This document shows positions 1-5,157 of a stretch of 11,906 bases of DNA, in pieces. Origin of the DNA: JAGLWP01 sp964406515 (GTDB lineage Archaea; Nanobdellota; Nanobdellia; Pacearchaeales; GW2011-AR1); the NCBI GenBank assembly GCA_964406515.1, contig CAYORV010000016.1:1-11906 (forward strand), in the 5' to 3' direction. Both the position numbers and the translations under genes were made by a program. The first letter of the stretch is position 1, and every line of letters starts with the position of its first letter. The notes below the pieces were generated by a model. The model was not told the origin of the DNA, made no database searches, and was given only the letters and a program-made list of their open reading frames with translations.

Positions 1-642
1 ACAACTATTTCTATAAGCCAGAGTGGATTAACAAATATGGTAATCCTTGAAGAGACTTCTTTAACTTTACAGCCCGATGAAATAAAAAGTTTTAATGTTG
101 TGTTTGTTGCTTTAAACGAAACAGGGATTTTTACAGGGAGTATTAATATTGGGGGTGTTCAGGTTTTGGTTTCTTTGAATATTAAAACAAAACTTTTGTT
201 ATTTGACTCAAACATTGTTGTTTTGAATAGAAATTATAAGGTTTCTCAGGGAAGTGATTTGAGGACGAGAGTGACTTTGATTCCAATGGGAGACCCTGAA
301 AGATTAGATGTTCTTTTGAATTATGTTATTAAAGATTATCAAGGTAAAGTTTATTTGACTCAAAGTGAAACCGTGCTTGTTGAAAAAAAGATGAATTTTA
401 GGAAGAACTTTGGAACTGGGAGTTTGCCATTAAATGAATATATTGTGGGGTTAGAATTAGTTTATTCAGGAGGAGTTGCTCCTTCAAGTGCTCATTTTGA
501 GATTGTTGAAAAAACCGCAACAGATTTTTTAGGAACAATTGTATTTATATTACTTTTGTTTATCTTGATTATATTAATATTAATTATTATTTTGGTTATT
601 AGAAGAAAGAGAAAACAAGAACAAACTTCGCCTGTTCAATAA
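1..642 (+). CDS. Surface protein with C-terminal membrane anchor (5' end outside window)
   Basis: The frame is open from the first base of the window, so the ATG at 37 is probably internal and the gene begins upstream. The visible ~213 residues look like beta-sandwich (Ig/CARDB-like) extracellular repeats: alternating hydrophobic strands, a segment of the type 'L-P-D-E-x-K-S-F-N-V-x-F', then 'G-x-F-T-G-S-I-N-I-G'. Near the C terminus is one strongly hydrophobic helix of about 24 residues (TDFLGTIVFILLLF onward), followed by RRKRK and a short polar tail. This suggests a protein anchored with its bulk outside the cell and the basic tail in the cytoplasm. Such large anchored beta-rich proteins are common in DPANN archaea. 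No enzymatic motif is visible and the exact family is not recognised. It is followed by a T-rich stretch and a 135-nt intergenic region. Confidence 0.7.
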   Translation, partial: TTISISQSGLTNMVILEETSLTLQPDEIKSFNVVFVALNETGIFTGSINIGGVQVLVSLNIKTKLLLFDSNIVVLNRNYKVSQGSDLRTRVTLIPMGDPERLDVLLNYVIKDYQGKVYLTQSETVLVEKKMNFRKNFGTGSLPLNEYIVGLELVYSGGVAPSSAHFEIVEKTATDFLGTIVFILLLFILIILILIIILVIRRKRKQEQTSPVQ

Positions 643-653
643 AAAGTTTTATT

Positions 654-729
654 CAATTTTTGTGAGCATCTCTCGCCCACTCCCTATAAATGCCTTCGGG
701 GTTTACAAAAATTAGTTTCACAAAAATTG
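654..729. repeat. Intergenic inverted repeat with 12-bp arms and a GC-rich core
   Basis: CAATTTTTGTGA (654-665) and TCACAAAAATTG (718-729) are perfect reverse complements and enclose 52 nt. A second near-copy of the right arm, TTACAAAAATTA (703-714), could compete for the left arm. The enclosed part is GC-rich for this genome. Read on the minus strand it contains CCCCGA (696-701) and later GTGGGCGAGAG, which weakly resembles the hairpin repeats found inside kae1. It lies between the surface-protein stop and the ychF promoter, so it could act in 3'-end formation of the upstream transcript or be a decayed repeat copy. The arms are certain; the role is a guess. Confidence 0.6.
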
Positions 730-748
730 TTTTGGGTAATTGGTTAAT

Positions 749-759
749 CTTTTAAACTT
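749..759 (+). promoter_or_regulatory. TATA box for the ychF operon
   Basis: CTTTTAAACTT is centred about 25 nt before the ATG at 778. That is the usual archaeal spacing between TATA box and transcription start, so the ychF mRNA is probably leaderless. No Shine-Dalgarno sequence precedes the ATG, which agrees. Confidence 0.5.
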
Positions 760-777
760 ATTAATTTTAATGAGAAC

Positions 778-1959
778 ATGTTAATCGGACTTGTTGGAAA
801 GCCATCTGTAGGAAAGAGCACGTTTTTTAAGGCGGCAACTTTGGCAGAGGTTGAAATTGCTTCATATCCTTTCACAACGATAAAAGCGAATCATGGAGTT
901 GGTTATGTGAAGGTAGATTGTATTGATAAGGAATTTAATGTTCAATGTAATCCAAATCACGGATTTTGTATTGATCACAAAAGATTTGTTCCGGTTGAAT
1001 TAATGGATGTTGCTGGTTTGGTTCCTGGTGCGAGTGAAGGAAAAGGTTTAGGGAATCAATTTCTGGATGATTTAAGGCAAGCAGATGTTTTTCTTCATAT
1101 TGTTGATGTTTCTGGTGAGACAGATGTTGAAGGAAAGCCAACTGAGAATTATGATGTGTCAAAGGATGTTATTTTTTTAGAGGATGAACTTGATAAGTGG
1201 TTTTTAGGAATTTTAATGAAGGTTTGGAAAGGTTTTGCAAGAAAAGTTGAAATGGAGAAAAGTAAATTTTCAGAAGCTGTTGCTAAGCAGTTTTCTGGTT
1301 TGAAAGTTGATGAAGAGCAAGTTAAGATAGTATTGAGAAAAGCAAATTTGCCTGAGAGAGCGAGCACTTGGAATGATGAACAAATTAAAGAATTTGCCTC
1401 TGAACTTAGAAAACAAAGTAAACCAATGATTATTGTTGTGAATAAATGTGATCATCCTAATGCTAAAAAGAATATGGATAAATTAGAAAAAGATTTTCCC
1501 GATAAATTAATTTATCCTTGCAGCGCGGATTCTGAATTGGCTTTGAGAGAAGCAGCGAAAGCAGAACTTATTGATTATATTCCTGGTAATGGGAGTTTTT
1601 CTATTAAAGGCGATTTAACAGAGAAGCAAAAAATAGCTTTAGAAAATATTCAAAAAAAAGTTTTGGATGTTTATGGCGGCACAGGAGTTCAAGAAGTTTT
1701 GAATCTTGCTGTTTTTGAATTATTAAAATATATTGCAATATTTCCTGCAGGTGCAACAAAGCTCGCAGATAGTAAAGGAAGAGTCTTGCCAGATTGTTTC
1801 TTGCTTCCGGGAGATTCAACTGCGTTGGATTTTGCCTATTACTTGCATACTGATTTTGGAAAGAATTTTATTAAAGCAATTGATGCAAGAACTAAAAAGA
1901 TTTTAGGAAAGGATTATAAATTGAAACATAGAGATGCTTTAGAGATTGTTACGAGATGA
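778..1959 (+). CDS. ychF: YchF/OLA1-family translation-associated GTPase
   Basis: A P-loop NTPase of the Obg/YchF group, 393 residues, the normal length for archaeal members. Visible motifs: G1 GKPSVGKST (7-15), G2 region SYPFTTI (29-35), G3 DVAG (77-80) followed by LVPGASEGKGLGNQFLDD, G4 NKCD (222-225), G5-like CSA (248-250), and a C-terminal TGS domain (about 316-392). Bacterial YchF and eukaryotic OLA1 have an altered G4 (NxxE) and prefer ATP; the NKCD here predicts GTP, as in archaeal homologues. A cluster C48, C57, H61, C64, H67 typical of archaeal members precedes 'RFVPVELMDVAG'. The protein is thought to act on ribosomes in the cytoplasm; its exact role is unsettled. The stop overlaps the next start (ATGA, 1956-1959). 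It heads a four-gene coupled operon. Confidence 0.93.
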   Translation: MLIGLVGKPSVGKSTFFKAATLAEVEIASYPFTTIKANHGVGYVKVDCIDKEFNVQCNPNHGFCIDHKRFVPVELMDVAGLVPGASEGKGLGNQFLDDLRQADVFLHIVDVSGETDVEGKPTENYDVSKDVIFLEDELDKWFLGILMKVWKGFARKVEMEKSKFSEAVAKQFSGLKVDEEQVKIVLRKANLPERASTWNDEQIKEFASELRKQSKPMIIVVNKCDHPNAKKNMDKLEKDFPDKLIYPCSADSELALREAAKAELIDYIPGNGSFSIKGDLTEKQKIALENIQKKVLDVYGGTGVQEVLNLAVFELLKYIAIFPAGATKLADSKGRVLPDCFLLPGDSTALDFAYYLHTDFGKNFIKAIDARTKKILGKDYKLKHRDALEIVTR

Positions 1960-2162
1960 AAATTAAATTGCATCCAAATTCATCTAAAGAGGAAATTAAA
2001 AAGATTGATGAAAGAAATTATGAAGTATGGTTAAAAGAAAAACCTATAGATGATAAAGCAAATATTAAACTTGTTAAAATGATGAAGAAATATTTTAAGA
2101 AAAATGTTAAATTAAAATCTGGTTTTACTTCTAGAAATAAAATTCTTGAGGTGGAAAAATGA
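1956..2162 (+). CDS. DUF167 (YggU-like) family protein
   Basis: A 68-residue protein with the pattern of DUF167/YggU: an N-terminal beta strand with 'KLHPNSSKEEI', a middle 'KPIDDKANIKLVKMMKKYF' matching the family's P-x-x-G/D-K-A-N-x-x-L-[IV] block, and a C-terminal 'GFTSRNKILEVE' matching G-x-x-S-R-x-K. The family is a small alpha/beta fold of unknown function in bacteria, archaea and eukaryotes. It starts on the ATGA shared with the ychF stop and ends on another ATGA shared with the next gene, so it is almost certainly translated by coupling. It is slightly shorter than many members (about 75-100 residues), mostly at the N terminus. Confidence 0.8.
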   Translation: MKIKLHPNSSKEEIKKIDERNYEVWLKEKPIDDKANIKLVKMMKKYFKKNVKLKSGFTSRNKILEVEK

Positions 2163-2539
2163 GATATGAATTTGCATTAGATTTACAAATTAAGGCAGAA
2201 GAGATTTCAAGGATTTTATTTCCTCATGTTGAGATAGAAAATATTAAATGTTTTCGGAGTTTTGGAACTTCTTCTCGGAGAACAATTGCAAGATGCCATG
2301 CCTTGGGAAAATTAATGCAGAAGGCTCTTGACCGAAAAGCTTTTTATTCATTAGAGTTTTTATCCGAGAGGTTTGATAAAATGGATGCCGAAGAACAAAT
2401 AAAAGTTATAATTCACGAGCTGATGCATATTCCGAATTGTTTTGGCGGAGGATTTAGACATCATAATTTTGTGACTGAAAGAAATGTAAATAAATATTAT
2501 AAAGAATATAATAAGAAAAAAAATGAAGATAAATTTTAA
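2159..2539 (+). CDS. Putative zinc metallopeptidase (HExxH; phage-metallopeptidase-like)
   Basis: 126 residues with a zincin motif HELMH (86-90). 'GGGFRHHNFVTERNV' (96-110) downstream should supply the third zinc ligand (H101 or H102). The N-terminal half ('FALDLQIKAEEISRILFPHV', then 'CFRSFGTSSRRTIARCHALGKLMQKAL') matches the small archaeal/phage putative metallopeptidase family (PF18894-like) that resembles SprT/WLM zincins. There is no signal peptide or membrane segment, so it should be cytoplasmic. Its substrate is unknown. The start overlaps the previous stop (ATGA, 2159-2162), and its last 17 nt overlap the next gene. The overlap contains a run of eight A (2516-2523). Confidence 0.75.
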   Translation: MRYEFALDLQIKAEEISRILFPHVEIENIKCFRSFGTSSRRTIARCHALGKLMQKALDRKAFYSLEFLSERFDKMDAEEQIKVIIHELMHIPNCFGGGFRHHNFVTERNVNKYYKEYNKKKNEDKF

Positions 2540-2867
2540 GGGCAAGGATATTGAAATTCCTAATGTTAAGGAGTGTAAGGGTCTTGCAATGGGGAAAGGA
2601 TTGATGTTTTCTCGTCGGGAAAAAGCCAAAGCATTGTTATTTAATTTTAGTGAGCCAACAAAGATGGCAATACATTCTTTTTTTGTTTGCTTCCCCTTTA
2701 TTGCTGTTTGGTTAGATGAGAAAAATCAGGTTATTGAAATAAAAAAAATAAAACCTTTTGTTCCTAAGGCTTCGTCGGTAAATTTGTATTATAAACTTCT
2801 TGAAATTCCAATTAATAAGACATATCAAGATATTGTTAAAATTCTCGTCGAGGATAGAAAGATTTAA
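2523..2867 (+). CDS. DUF192 family protein
   Basis: 114 residues with the DUF192 layout: an early 'KECKGLAMGKGLMFSRRE' matching the family's 'A-x-G-L-M-F-R', then a hydrophobic 'KALLFNFSEPT', then 'IHSFFVCFPFIAVWLDEKNQVIEIKKIKPF' matching the core strand (h-x-M-x-x-[PT]-h-D-h-x-F-h-D-x-x-x-x-V), and 'YKLLEIP' matching the conserved 'LE-h-P'. DUF192 proteins are small beta-barrels of unknown function; several archaeal ones have been solved structurally without an assigned activity. No signal peptide is visible here, unlike many bacterial members. It starts inside the end of the metallopeptidase gene in the +1 frame, ATG directly after a run of A, with no ribosome-binding site, so translation probably depends on coupling. 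Confidence 0.75.
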   Translation: MKINFKGKDIEIPNVKECKGLAMGKGLMFSRREKAKALLFNFSEPTKMAIHSFFVCFPFIAVWLDEKNQVIEIKKIKPFVPKASSVNLYYKLLEIPINKTYQDIVKILVEDRKI

Positions 2868-2870
2868 ATA
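2863..2870 (+). promoter_or_regulatory. Candidate TATA box for the lysine-rich protein gene
   Basis: TTTAAATA overlaps the stop codon of the DUF192 gene. A start about 25 nt downstream would fall near 2892 and give a leader of about 30 nt that carries the strong ribosome-binding site at 2911-2918. Readthrough from the upstream operon is also possible. Confidence 0.4.
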
Positions 2871-2910
2871 GAAGATTGATTTTATTTGTAAATCTTAAAT
2901 AGGTTAATGA

Positions 2911-2918
2911 AAGGAGGT
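2911..2918 (+). promoter_or_regulatory. Strong Shine-Dalgarno site (AAGGAGGT)
   Basis: AAGGAGGT lies 5 nt before the ATG at 2924. It is the most complete anti-SD match in the window, whereas most other genes here are leaderless or coupled. It fixes the start of the small basic protein and suggests that the protein is made in large amounts. Confidence 0.75.
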
Positions 2919-2923
2919 ACAAA

Positions 2924-3109
2924 ATGGGAAAAGTTATTAAAAAAGCGGTGATTACTCGAAAGTCAGGATATCTTTATTATGTGAATGGTAATGGGGATGT
3001 TTGCGAGGCAAAAATGTCTAGAGGTGGAAAGAAGAAAAAGAAAGCGGCTAAGAAAGTAGTAAAAAAGAAGCCAGTTAAAAAGAAAGCTGCTAAGAAAAAG
3101 AAAAGATAA
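2924..3109 (+). CDS. Small basic protein with lysine-rich tail
   Basis: 61 residues in two parts. Residues 1-34 form a short ordered-looking region 'KAVITRKSGYLYYVNGNGDVCEAKMSRGG'. Residues 35-61 are a disordered tail rich in lysine with Ala, Val and Pro spacers, like histone H1 or chlamydial Hc1 tails. The N-terminal part ('GYLYYVNGNGDVCEAKM') resembles short hypothetical proteins I associate with DPANN archaea; no named family is recognised. The charge predicts binding to DNA, rRNA or another polyanion in the cytoplasm. The strong SD suggests high expression. It is a single-gene unit between the ychF operon and a convergent gene. The nucleic-acid role is inferred from composition alone. Confidence 0.75.
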   Translation: MGKVIKKAVITRKSGYLYYVNGNGDVCEAKMSRGGKKKKKAAKKVVKKKPVKKKAAKKKKR

Positions 3110-3110
3110 A

Positions 3111-3147
3111 TTTTGATTTATTTTTTTAATTAATTTTATTTTTTAAT
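3111..3147 (+). terminator. Oligo-T terminator after the basic-protein gene
   Basis: Several T runs (up to seven, 3121-3127, and six at 3141-3146) begin directly after the stop at 3109. There is no hairpin, as expected for archaeal intrinsic termination. The region runs into the 3' end of the convergent nucleotidyltransferase gene. Confidence 0.5.
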
Positions 3148-3947
3148 TGTTCTTTAACTTTTGATTCATCTGCTGGGTTTGTTACTCCCAGCCATTTACT
3201 ATTTGTTGGATATAATTTCATTGTGATTTTTTGTTGTTGTATTAATTTACTTAGTTCTGTTGGAAGAAGACATTCTACCTTTCTATCATTTTTATTTTCT
3301 TCTTTGAATTTTTCAAGAACTTCACAAAAGAAGTTTAATGTGTGCGGTGAGAATGCACAAATGTTCATGCTGATTAGACTTTCTTCAGAGAGATTTTTTT
3401 CTTTTAGATTTGTTTTGCCAATATCAAATATTTCTGTTAATGTTTTAATTGTGTTATCGGGATTGGTTTCGAAAACTCCTCTGTTGACTTTTCCTTGTTC
3501 TGGTAAAACATTTTTTAATTTGTATCCTATTGTAGCATTTGCTAATTCTATTGGATTTTTTTTAATGTGTTCGACTAATATTTTAAATGAATCAGTTCCA
3601 TATATATCGTCTCCGTTGCAGATGACAAATGGACAATCTAATACTTCTTTTGCACTGCATAATGCGTCGGTAGTGCCCCATGGTTTGTCTCTTTTTTCTT
3701 CATCGAATTTTTGTAAAGTATAAAATATTGGAACTCCCTTATAATTATTTCCAAATTTTTCTTTGAATGGTTCTTCAGTTTTATTTCCTACTATAAATAC
3801 AATTTTAGTAAAACCTGCAGGGAGTGCCTGATTTAATGAGTATTCAATTAGGGTTTCATTATTTGGGCCAACTTTTGCGAATTGTTTTATTTCTCCTCCA
3901 AATCTACTAGAAAGTCCAGCAACCATGTAAACAAGGGCTATTTCCAT
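3126..3947 (-). CDS. Sugar-phosphate nucleotidyltransferase-like protein
   Basis: 273 residues of the NTP_transferase (GT-A-like Rossmann) superfamily. The N terminus 'VYMVAGLSSRFGGEIKQFAKVGPN' (6-29) is the nucleotide-binding loop with the conserved S-R-F-G and K-Q. 'KPWGTTDALCSAK' (88-100) and 'NGDDIYGTDSF' (111-121) contain the expected metal-binding Asp pair (D113, D114). This resembles the 'NTP transferase domain-containing' proteins that begin 'AAGxGSRFGGLKQ', whose product is usually not assigned; activation of a sugar phosphate to an NDP-sugar is the likely reaction, in the cytoplasm. There is no left-handed beta-helix domain, so it is not a GlmU-type fusion. It is transcribed away from kae1 from a shared 48-bp intergenic region and is probably leaderless. 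Confidence 0.8.
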   Translation of the reverse strand: MEIALVYMVAGLSSRFGGEIKQFAKVGPNNETLIEYSLNQALPAGFTKIVFIVGNKTEEPFKEKFGNNYKGVPIFYTLQKFDEEKRDKPWGTTDALCSAKEVLDCPFVICNGDDIYGTDSFKILVEHIKKNPIELANATIGYKLKNVLPEQGKVNRGVFETNPDNTIKTLTEIFDIGKTNLKEKNLSEESLISMNICAFSPHTLNFFCEVLEKFKEENKNDRKVECLLPTELSKLIQQQKITMKLYPTNSKWLGVTNPADESKVKEQLKNKIN

Positions 3948-3964
3948 TTAATATTATATGAAAA

Positions 3965-3977
3965 GTTATTTATATGG
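3965..3977. promoter_or_regulatory. Shared bidirectional TATA element (nucleotidyltransferase / kae1)
   Basis: GTTATTTATATGG is the only TATA-like block correctly placed for either gene in the 48-bp gap. Read on the plus strand (TTATTTATAT) its centre is about 25 nt before the kae1 ATG (3996). Read on the minus strand (ATATAAATA) it is about 24 nt before the nucleotidyltransferase ATG (3947). Both mRNAs would therefore be leaderless and would share one box. Confidence 0.5.
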
Positions 3978-3995
3978 ATTTCTGTAATTTGATTT

Positions 3996-5075
3996 ATGAC
4001 AACTATTTTAGGAATAGAATCAACTGCACATACATTTGGGATTGGAGTAGTGAAAGATGGAAGTGTTTTAGCGAATGTTAGAGAAATGTATACGACTGAA
4101 GAAGGAGGGATTATCCCAATGGAATCTGCTAAGCATCATGCGAATGTTGCAGGGGATGTTTATGTTAGGGCATTAAAAGAATCTGGGATTTCTGAAGAAA
4201 ATATAGATGCGATTGCTTTTAGTCAAGGGCCTGGTTTGGCTCCTTGTTTGATTGAAGGAATGAAATTTGCTAAGGAGCTTGCTGGGAGATTGGGAAAACC
4301 AATCATTCCTGTAAATCATTGTATTGCTCATTTAGAAGTTGGTCGTTTGACATGCGCGCACCAAGGGTGTACCCCGAAAAATAAGAAATTTTTACAAGGG
4401 GCAAAAGATCCGGTTATGCTTTATGTTTCTGGAGCGAATACTCAAGTCATTGCTTACTCGTCGGGGAAATATAGAATTTTTGGAGAGACTTTGGATGTGG
4501 GGGTTGGGAATTTTATTGATAATTTTGCAAGGTTCTTGGGACTAGGTTTTCCAGGCGGACCAAAAATAGAGAAATTAGCTGAGCAGGGAACACCACAGGC
4601 GTACCCCGAAAAATCTTCGTCAAAGATTTTTACTAGGGGCAAAAAATATATTGAACTCCCTTACAAGGTTAAGGGAATGGATATTGCTTTATCTGGGATT
4701 CTTACTAATTTGAAACAGAAAGTTGAATCTAAAGATTATAAAAAAGAAGATTTAGCATTCAGTATGCAGGAAACTGTTTTTGCTATGTTAGTTGAGACAG
4801 CTGAAAGGGCACTTGCGCATACTGGAAAAAAGGAATTGCTTTTGGGTGGGGGAGTTGCTTGTAATTCGCGATTGCAGGAGATGTGTAAGATAATGTGCAA
4901 GGAGAGGGGGGCAAAGTTTTTTGTTCCAGAAAGAAGTCTTCTTGTCGATAATGCGGCAATGATTGCGTTTTTAGGAGAGATTATTTTTAATAAGGGAATT
5001 TTTGAAAAAGATATTGACAAAATTGATATTCTCCCCAGACAAAGAACTGACGAAGTTGAAGTTAGTTGGAGATAG
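3996..5075 (+). CDS. kae1: Kae1, tRNA N6-threonylcarbamoyladenosine synthesis subunit, with two in-frame insertions
   Basis: Kae1 is the catalytic subunit of the archaeal KEOPS complex, which transfers threonylcarbamoyl to A37 of ANN-decoding tRNAs in the cytoplasm. The ASKHA fold is clear: 'GIESTAHTFGIGVV' (6-19), metal-binding HxxxH in 'NHCIAH' (H108, H112), 'LYVSGANTQV' (142-151), 'GETLDVGVGNFIDNFAR' (163-179), 'GFPGGPK' (184-190), and the metal Asp D318 in 'DNAAM'. The protein is 359 residues, about 30 longer than usual. The surplus lies in two blocks absent from the archaeal Kae1 sequences I know: about 120-136, only 8 residues after H112, and about 199-214, before 'KKYIELPYKVKGMD'. Each block is encoded by a hairpin-forming repeat. 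There is no Bud32 fusion. The leaderless start at 3996 fits the TATA box. Confidence 0.95.
   Translation: MTTILGIESTAHTFGIGVVKDGSVLANVREMYTTEEGGIIPMESAKHHANVAGDVYVRALKESGISEENIDAIAFSQGPGLAPCLIEGMKFAKELAGRLGKPIIPVNHCIAHLEVGRLTCAHQGCTPKNKKFLQGAKDPVMLYVSGANTQVIAYSSGKYRIFGETLDVGVGNFIDNFARFLGLGFPGGPKIEKLAEQGTPQAYPEKSSSKIFTRGKKYIELPYKVKGMDIALSGILTNLKQKVESKDYKKEDLAFSMQETVFAMLVETAERALAHTGKKELLLGGGVACNSRLQEMCKIMCKERGAKFFVPERSLLVDNAAMIAFLGEIIFNKGIFEKDIDKIDILPRQRTDEVEVSWR
4359..4405 (+). repeat. In-frame hairpin repeat, copy 1 (in kae1)
   Basis: The arrangement is CCCC (4372-4375), G, stem AAAAAT (4377-4382), loop AAGAA, stem ATTTTT (4388-4393), ACAA, GGGG (4398-4401), then CAAA. Both stems are fully complementary and are separated by an asymmetric internal loop G/ACAA. 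The upstream part CACCAAGGGTGTA (4359-4371) is shared with copy 2. Its GGG (4365-4367) could instead pair with the CCCC. The repeat encodes roughly residues 120-136 of Kae1, exactly where the protein has extra residues. Confidence 0.8.
4591..4643 (+). repeat. In-frame hairpin repeat, copy 2 (in kae1)
   Basis: Same layout as copy 1: CCCC (4604-4607), G, stem AAAAATCTT (4609-4617), loop CGTCA, stem AAGATTTTT (4623-4631), ACTA, GGGG (4636-4639), CAAA. The inner stem is 9 bp and perfect, and longer than in copy 1. The shared left flank CACCACAGGCGTA precedes it. The reading frame through the repeat differs from copy 1 (YPEK...TRGK here, TPKN...LQGAK there), so the DNA or RNA, not the peptide, is what is conserved. 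It encodes the extra residues about 199-214 of Kae1. Confidence 0.8.
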
Positions 5076-5080
5076 AAACT

Positions 5081-5088
5081 TTTATAAA
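5081..5088 (+). promoter_or_regulatory. TATA box for the L7Ae-S28e-L24e operon
   Basis: TTTATAAA is a consensus archaeal TATA box just after the kae1 stop. A start about 25 nt downstream falls near 5108-5111, giving a leader of about 50 nt whose first bases form the kink-turn at 5109-5134. Confidence 0.7.
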
Positions 5089-5108
5089 TCAATTTCTTTA
5101 TGATATCT

Positions 5109-5134
5109 TATCCAATGAACGAATAGGGAGGATA
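5109..5134 (+). promoter_or_regulatory. Kink-turn in the L7Ae mRNA leader
   Basis: C-stem UAUCC (5109-5113) pairs with GGAUA (5130-5134). A 3-nt bulge AAU (5114-5116) is followed by GA (5117-5118), opposite GA (5128-5129), giving the tandem sheared G-A pairs. A5119 faces G5127 (the A-G found at this place in Kt-7), C5120 pairs with G5126, and GAAUA closes the loop. This matches the Kt-7 plan step by step, although the non-canonical stem is very short. L7Ae is the archaeal kink-turn-binding protein, and binding to a kink-turn in its own mRNA leader has been reported in Sulfolobus. The only SD-like sequence in the leader, GGGAGG (5126-5131), lies within the motif. Autoregulation is therefore likely but inferred. 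Confidence 0.6.
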
Positions 5135-5157
5135 TTATTTGTTCTAGGTTGATTAAA

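Noticed and set aside
3223..3723. 166-codon open frame on the plus strand opposite the nucleotidyltransferase
   Set aside because: It is antisense to a clear enzyme gene, has no recognisable motifs, and its composition is that of a complement of AT-rich coding DNA.
5115..5126. Tiny upstream reading frame ATG-AAC-GAA-TAG in the L7Ae leader
   Set aside because: Three codons can occur by chance, it has no ribosome-binding site, and the same bases are better explained by the kink-turn.
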